The notes under the pieces: model-generated
Told to the model about the DNA's origin: nothing
Database searches by the model: none
Seen by the model: only the letters and a program-made list of their open reading frames with translations
Assembly: GCA_050330055.1 (NCBI GenBank)
Contig: JBHJOF010000099.1
Span: 1-7,747 of the forward strand
Direction of reading: 5' to 3'
Source of the DNA: JBHJOF01 sp050330055
Lineage (GTDB): Bacteria > Pseudomonadota > Alphaproteobacteria > Kiloniellales > JAKSDN01
DNA length: 7,747 nt
Translations under genes and position numbers: made by a program
In this document: in pieces, positions 5,834-7,747 of the stretch
How the letters are laid out: each line of letters opens with the position of its first letter
Numbering within the stretch: position 1 is the stretch's first letter

Positions 5834-7429
5834 CTACTCATTTATGTCGACGCCGTAAAAGACGTGGCCGCCGAAGGGATCGATCTTGAAGTCGACGACT
5901 TCCTTGCGCACCGGCTTGAAGACCACCGAATGCGCGATGGTGATCCAGGGCGCCTCTTCCTTGAAGATGAGCTGCGCCTCCTGGTAGATCCGGGTGCGCT
6001 CCTCCACGTCGGAGATCTGCTTGGCCTGGCGCAGGAGGTCGTCGAACGGCTGGTGGCACCAGCGCGCCCGATTGGCGCCGTCCCTGGCGGCATCGCAGCC
6101 CAGAAGCACGAAGAGGAAGTTGTCCGGGTCGCCGTTGTCGCCGGTCCAGCCGAGCAGCAGGGTCTGGTGCTCGCCGCTGTTGGAGCGCTTCAGGTACTCG
6201 CCCCACTCGAAGGACACGATCTCCGCCTCGACGCCGACCGCGGCCCAGTCGGCCTGGATCAGCTCGGCCATGCGCTTGGCGTTCGGGTTGTAGGGTCGCT
6301 GGACCGGCATGGCCCAGAGGTCTGTCTTGAGATCGCTGACGCCGGCCTCGGCCAGGAGCGCCTTGGCCTTCGCCGGGTCATAGGGATAATCCTCAGTGGC
6401 GTCGTTGTACGACCAGATGGTCGGCGGAATCGGGTTCGTCGCCACCTTGCCGGCGCCCTGGAACACCACGTCGATGATCGCCTGCTTGTTGACCGCCAGG
6501 TTCAGAGCCTGGCGCACGCGCTTGTCGCCGAACGGCTCCTTCTGCGTGTTGAAGGCGAGATAGCCGACGTTCAATCCCTCTTGTTCAAGCAGGTTGATGT
6601 CAGCATCGGCGCGCATGGATTCGAGATCGGCCGGGTTCGGATAGGGCATCACGTGGCACTCGCCGGCCTTCAGCTTCTGATAGCGCACGGCGGGATCGGG
6701 CGTGATGGCGAAGATCAGGTCGTCGATCGCCGCCTTGCCGTCCCAATAGTCGGGATGCGCCTTGTAGCGGATGACCGCGTCCTTCTGATAGGCGACCAGC
6801 TGGAAGGGTCCGGTGCCGACCGGCTCTTGGTCGAACAGCTCGGGCGTGCCGGCGGCCATCAGCTGCTCGGCGTACTCGACCGAATGGATCGAGGCGAAGT
6901 CCATGCCCATGTTGGCGATGAAGGGCGATTCCGGCTGGTTCAGCACGAACTTGACGGTGTGGTCGTCGATTTTTTCGACCGCCTTCAGCAGGTCCGGCAT
7001 GCCCATGCTATCGAAGTACTCGTAGGTCGAGCCGGCCACGGCGTGATAGGGATGGTCCTCCTTCCACTGCCGCTCGAAGCTGAAGATCACGTCGTCGGCG
7101 TTGAAGTCGCGGCTCGACGTGAAGTTCGCCGTGGTGTGGAACTTGACGCCCTTGCGCAGGTGGAAGGTGTACTCCAGGCCGTCGTCCGAAACCTCCCAGG
7201 ACTCCGCCAGGGCGGGCACGATGTTGGTCGTACCGCGCTCGAACTCGACCAGACGGTTGAAGACCTGCCGCGAGGAGGCATCGAATGTGGTGCCCGCGGT
7301 GTAGAGCGCGGGCGTGAAGCCTTCGGGGCTACCCTCCGAGCAATAGACCAAGGTCTTGGCCTGCGTGGCCGGGGCCATGGCGATCGCAACCGCGGTCGCG
7401 ATCGAGGCCAGAAGAAGATGCCGTTTCAC
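5834..7429 (-). CDS. dppA: Periplasmic dipeptide-binding protein DppA
   Basis: A 531-residue cluster C solute-binding protein (SBP_bac_5) that captures dipeptides in the periplasm and delivers them to DppBC. The signal peptide is MKRHLLLASIATAVAIAMAP with likely cleavage at ATQA/K25. The mature start KTLVYCSEGSPEGF is the same as in E. coli DppA apart from small changes, and similarity runs the full length: NPADL, GLNVGYLAFN, IPPTIWSYND, MPVQRPYNPNA, GWTGDNGDPDNF, HSVVFKPVRKEV. The residues aligning with the E. coli ligand contacts are present: R378 in VQRPYN (E. coli Arg355, peptide carboxylate) and D431 in TGDNGDP (Asp408, peptide amino group). Cysteines 30, 258, 445 and 458 match the two E. 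coli disulfide pairs; the first two are C6 and C234 in mature numbering in both proteins. This supports a dipeptide ligand; haem or 5-aminolevulinate binding, known for relatives, is also possible. GGAGAG lies 5 nt before the ATG. It is the first gene of the operon. Confidence 0.97.
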   Translation of the reverse strand: MKRHLLLASIATAVAIAMAPATQAKTLVYCSEGSPEGFTPALYTAGTTFDASSRQVFNRLVEFERGTTNIVPALAESWEVSDDGLEYTFHLRKGVKFHTTANFTSSRDFNADDVIFSFERQWKEDHPYHAVAGSTYEYFDSMGMPDLLKAVEKIDDHTVKFVLNQPESPFIANMGMDFASIHSVEYAEQLMAAGTPELFDQEPVGTGPFQLVAYQKDAVIRYKAHPDYWDGKAAIDDLIFAITPDPAVRYQKLKAGECHVMPYPNPADLESMRADADINLLEQEGLNVGYLAFNTQKEPFGDKRVRQALNLAVNKQAIIDVVFQGAGKVATNPIPPTIWSYNDATEDYPYDPAKAKALLAEAGVSDLKTDLWAMPVQRPYNPNAKRMAELIQADWAAVGVEAEIVSFEWGEYLKRSNSGEHQTLLLGWTGDNGDPDNFLFVLLGCDAARDGANRARWCHQPFDDLLRQAKQISDVEERTRIYQEAQLIFKEEAPWITIAHSVVFKPVRKEVVDFKIDPFGGHVFYGVDINE

Positions 7430-7434
7430 TGAAG

Positions 7435-7440
7435 CTCTCC
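7435..7440 (-). promoter_or_regulatory. Ribosome binding site of dppA
   Basis: On the minus strand GGAGAG is separated from the ATG (7427-7429) by the five bases CTTCA. It is the strongest Shine-Dalgarno in the operon and fixes the start that gives the complete signal peptide. Confidence 0.75.
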
Positions 7441-7468
7441 CTAAAGTTGTTCAGCTGCCCGTTCTTTG

Positions 7469-7492
7469 CCGCCCTGCTTGCCGCAATGGCGG
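7469..7492 (-). promoter_or_regulatory. Hairpin in the dppA mRNA leader
   Basis: In the predicted leader of roughly 78 nt, plus-strand CCGCC (7469-7473) can pair with GGCGG (7488-7492). Alternatively CCGC (7481-7484) can pair with GCGG (7489-7492) around a 4-base loop. The two stems compete for the same right arm. They could affect leader stability or just reflect base composition; no known riboswitch or small-RNA site was recognised. Confidence 0.25.
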
Positions 7493-7513
7493 AGGATATC
7501 TCCTTACGCGCGT

Positions 7514-7542
7514 ACTAGACCCCGCCCCGAGAGGACTGTCAA
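7514..7542 (-). promoter_or_regulatory. Sigma70-type promoter of the dpp operon
   Basis: Read on the minus strand, a perfect -35 box TTGACA (plus 7537-7542) is followed by a 17-bp spacer and TCTAGT (plus 7514-7519), which matches the -10 consensus at four of six positions. Transcription would start near 7507, leaving a leader of about 78 nt before dppA. It lies in the gap between the alaS stop and dppA, where a promoter for the operon is expected. No operator could be assigned with confidence. Confidence 0.65.
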
Positions 7543-7610
7543 TTCACGTTGGTAGTAAGACTTTTTGGGGGTGTAGGCCGGAGCGCCCTGGCCGACCGGC
7601 TAGGCCGAAT

Positions 7611-7747
7611 TCAGGCAGGCTGCGCCTGGCTTTGGGCAGTGGCTCCGGTCCGTTCCAGGGCGCCCTCGATGGCGCTGAGCGCCGCCTCGGCGGCGGCGCC
7701 GTTCGGACCGCCGGCCTGGGCCATGTCGGGCCGGCCGCCGCCGCCCG
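7611..7747 (-). CDS. alaS: Alanyl-tRNA synthetase, C-terminal end (5' part outside window)
   Basis: The last 44 codons of a minus-strand gene run from the window edge to TGA (plus 7611-7613). The stretch GGGGRPDMAQAGG is the C-terminal signature of alanyl-tRNA synthetase, in the glycine-rich end of its DHHA1/C-Ala region; E. coli AlaRS has GGGRPDMAQAGG. It is followed by an Ala-rich helix (AAEAALSAIEGALER) and a short polar tail, the usual way this protein ends. The enzyme charges tRNA-Ala in the cytoplasm. It is co-oriented with the dpp operon; 181 bp separate its stop from the dppA start, with the dpp promoter between them, so readthrough could add to dpp expression. No clear terminator with a U tract follows the stop. 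About 5% of the protein is visible, but the motif is distinctive. Confidence 0.93.
   Translation of the reverse strand, partial: GGGGRPDMAQAGGPNGAAAEAALSAIEGALERTGATAQSQAQPA

Noticed and set aside
2829..5858. Open frame of about 1009 codons on the plus strand, antisense to dppB, dppC and dppD
   Set aside because: Its composition is His/Gln/Arg/Asp/Ala-rich and low in complexity, with no domain or ribosome site. It is the expected mirror of strongly GC-biased codons in the real minus-strand genes, which carry full transporter motifs.
5864..7432. Open frame of 522 codons on the plus strand, antisense to dppA
   Set aside because: Same antisense effect; no recognisable motif, while the opposite strand encodes an unmistakable DppA with signal peptide.
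7574..7602. Stem-loop after alaS as an intrinsic terminator
   Set aside because: The stem is interrupted by a bulge, the loop is 14 bases, and the bases that follow on the minus strand are C-rich then A-rich, not a U tract.

Overview
The window is G+C-rich, densely coded bacterial chromosome, most likely from an alphaproteobacterium. This rests on a homodimeric, eukaryote-like class II NADP-isocitrate dehydrogenase, a nearby alaS, and strong GC bias at third codon positions that leaves long antisense open frames. The exact genus cannot be read from the sequence.

Left part, plus strand (1-1496): the 3' end of icd, a secreted cyclophilin-type peptidyl-prolyl isomerase that starts 26 bp after icd, a probable weak terminator hairpin, and a UPF0158-family protein of unknown function with a GTG start. 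Next comes a 331-bp non-coding stretch (1497-1827) between convergent genes. It is dominated by a 163-bp composite inverted repeat (1634-1796) whose nested arms can fold into a branched, cruciform-like structure. This looks like a REP/MITE-type palindromic element.

Middle and right, minus strand (7429 down to 1828): a complete dipeptide ABC transporter operon in the classical order dppA-dppB-dppC-dppD-dppF. It encodes a periplasmic binding protein, two permeases and two ATPases. Its proteins resemble E. coli DppABCDF closely along their full lengths, including the ligand-contacting Arg and Asp and the four disulfide cysteines of DppA. The cistrons are tightly packed: dppD and dppF overlap by 4 bp, and the gaps are 6 bp (C/D) and 3 bp (B/C). 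The exception is an 83-bp gap between dppA and dppB that contains overlapping GC hairpins. A good sigma70-type promoter (TTGACA, 17-bp spacer, TCTAGT) lies upstream of dppA. The transporter should import di- and tripeptides as nutrients, and DppA relatives also carry haem or 5-aminolevulinate.

Extreme right, minus strand (7747-7611): the last 44 codons of alaS (alanyl-tRNA synthetase), which are too short to show up as a long open frame.

No CRISPR array, tRNA, rRNA, transposase, phage gene or clearly new multi-gene system was seen. The items most worth a second look are the composite palindrome, the hairpins over the dppB translation start, the identical C-terminal four-cysteine spacing in both ATPases, and the convergent placement of icd and alaS around the dpp block.
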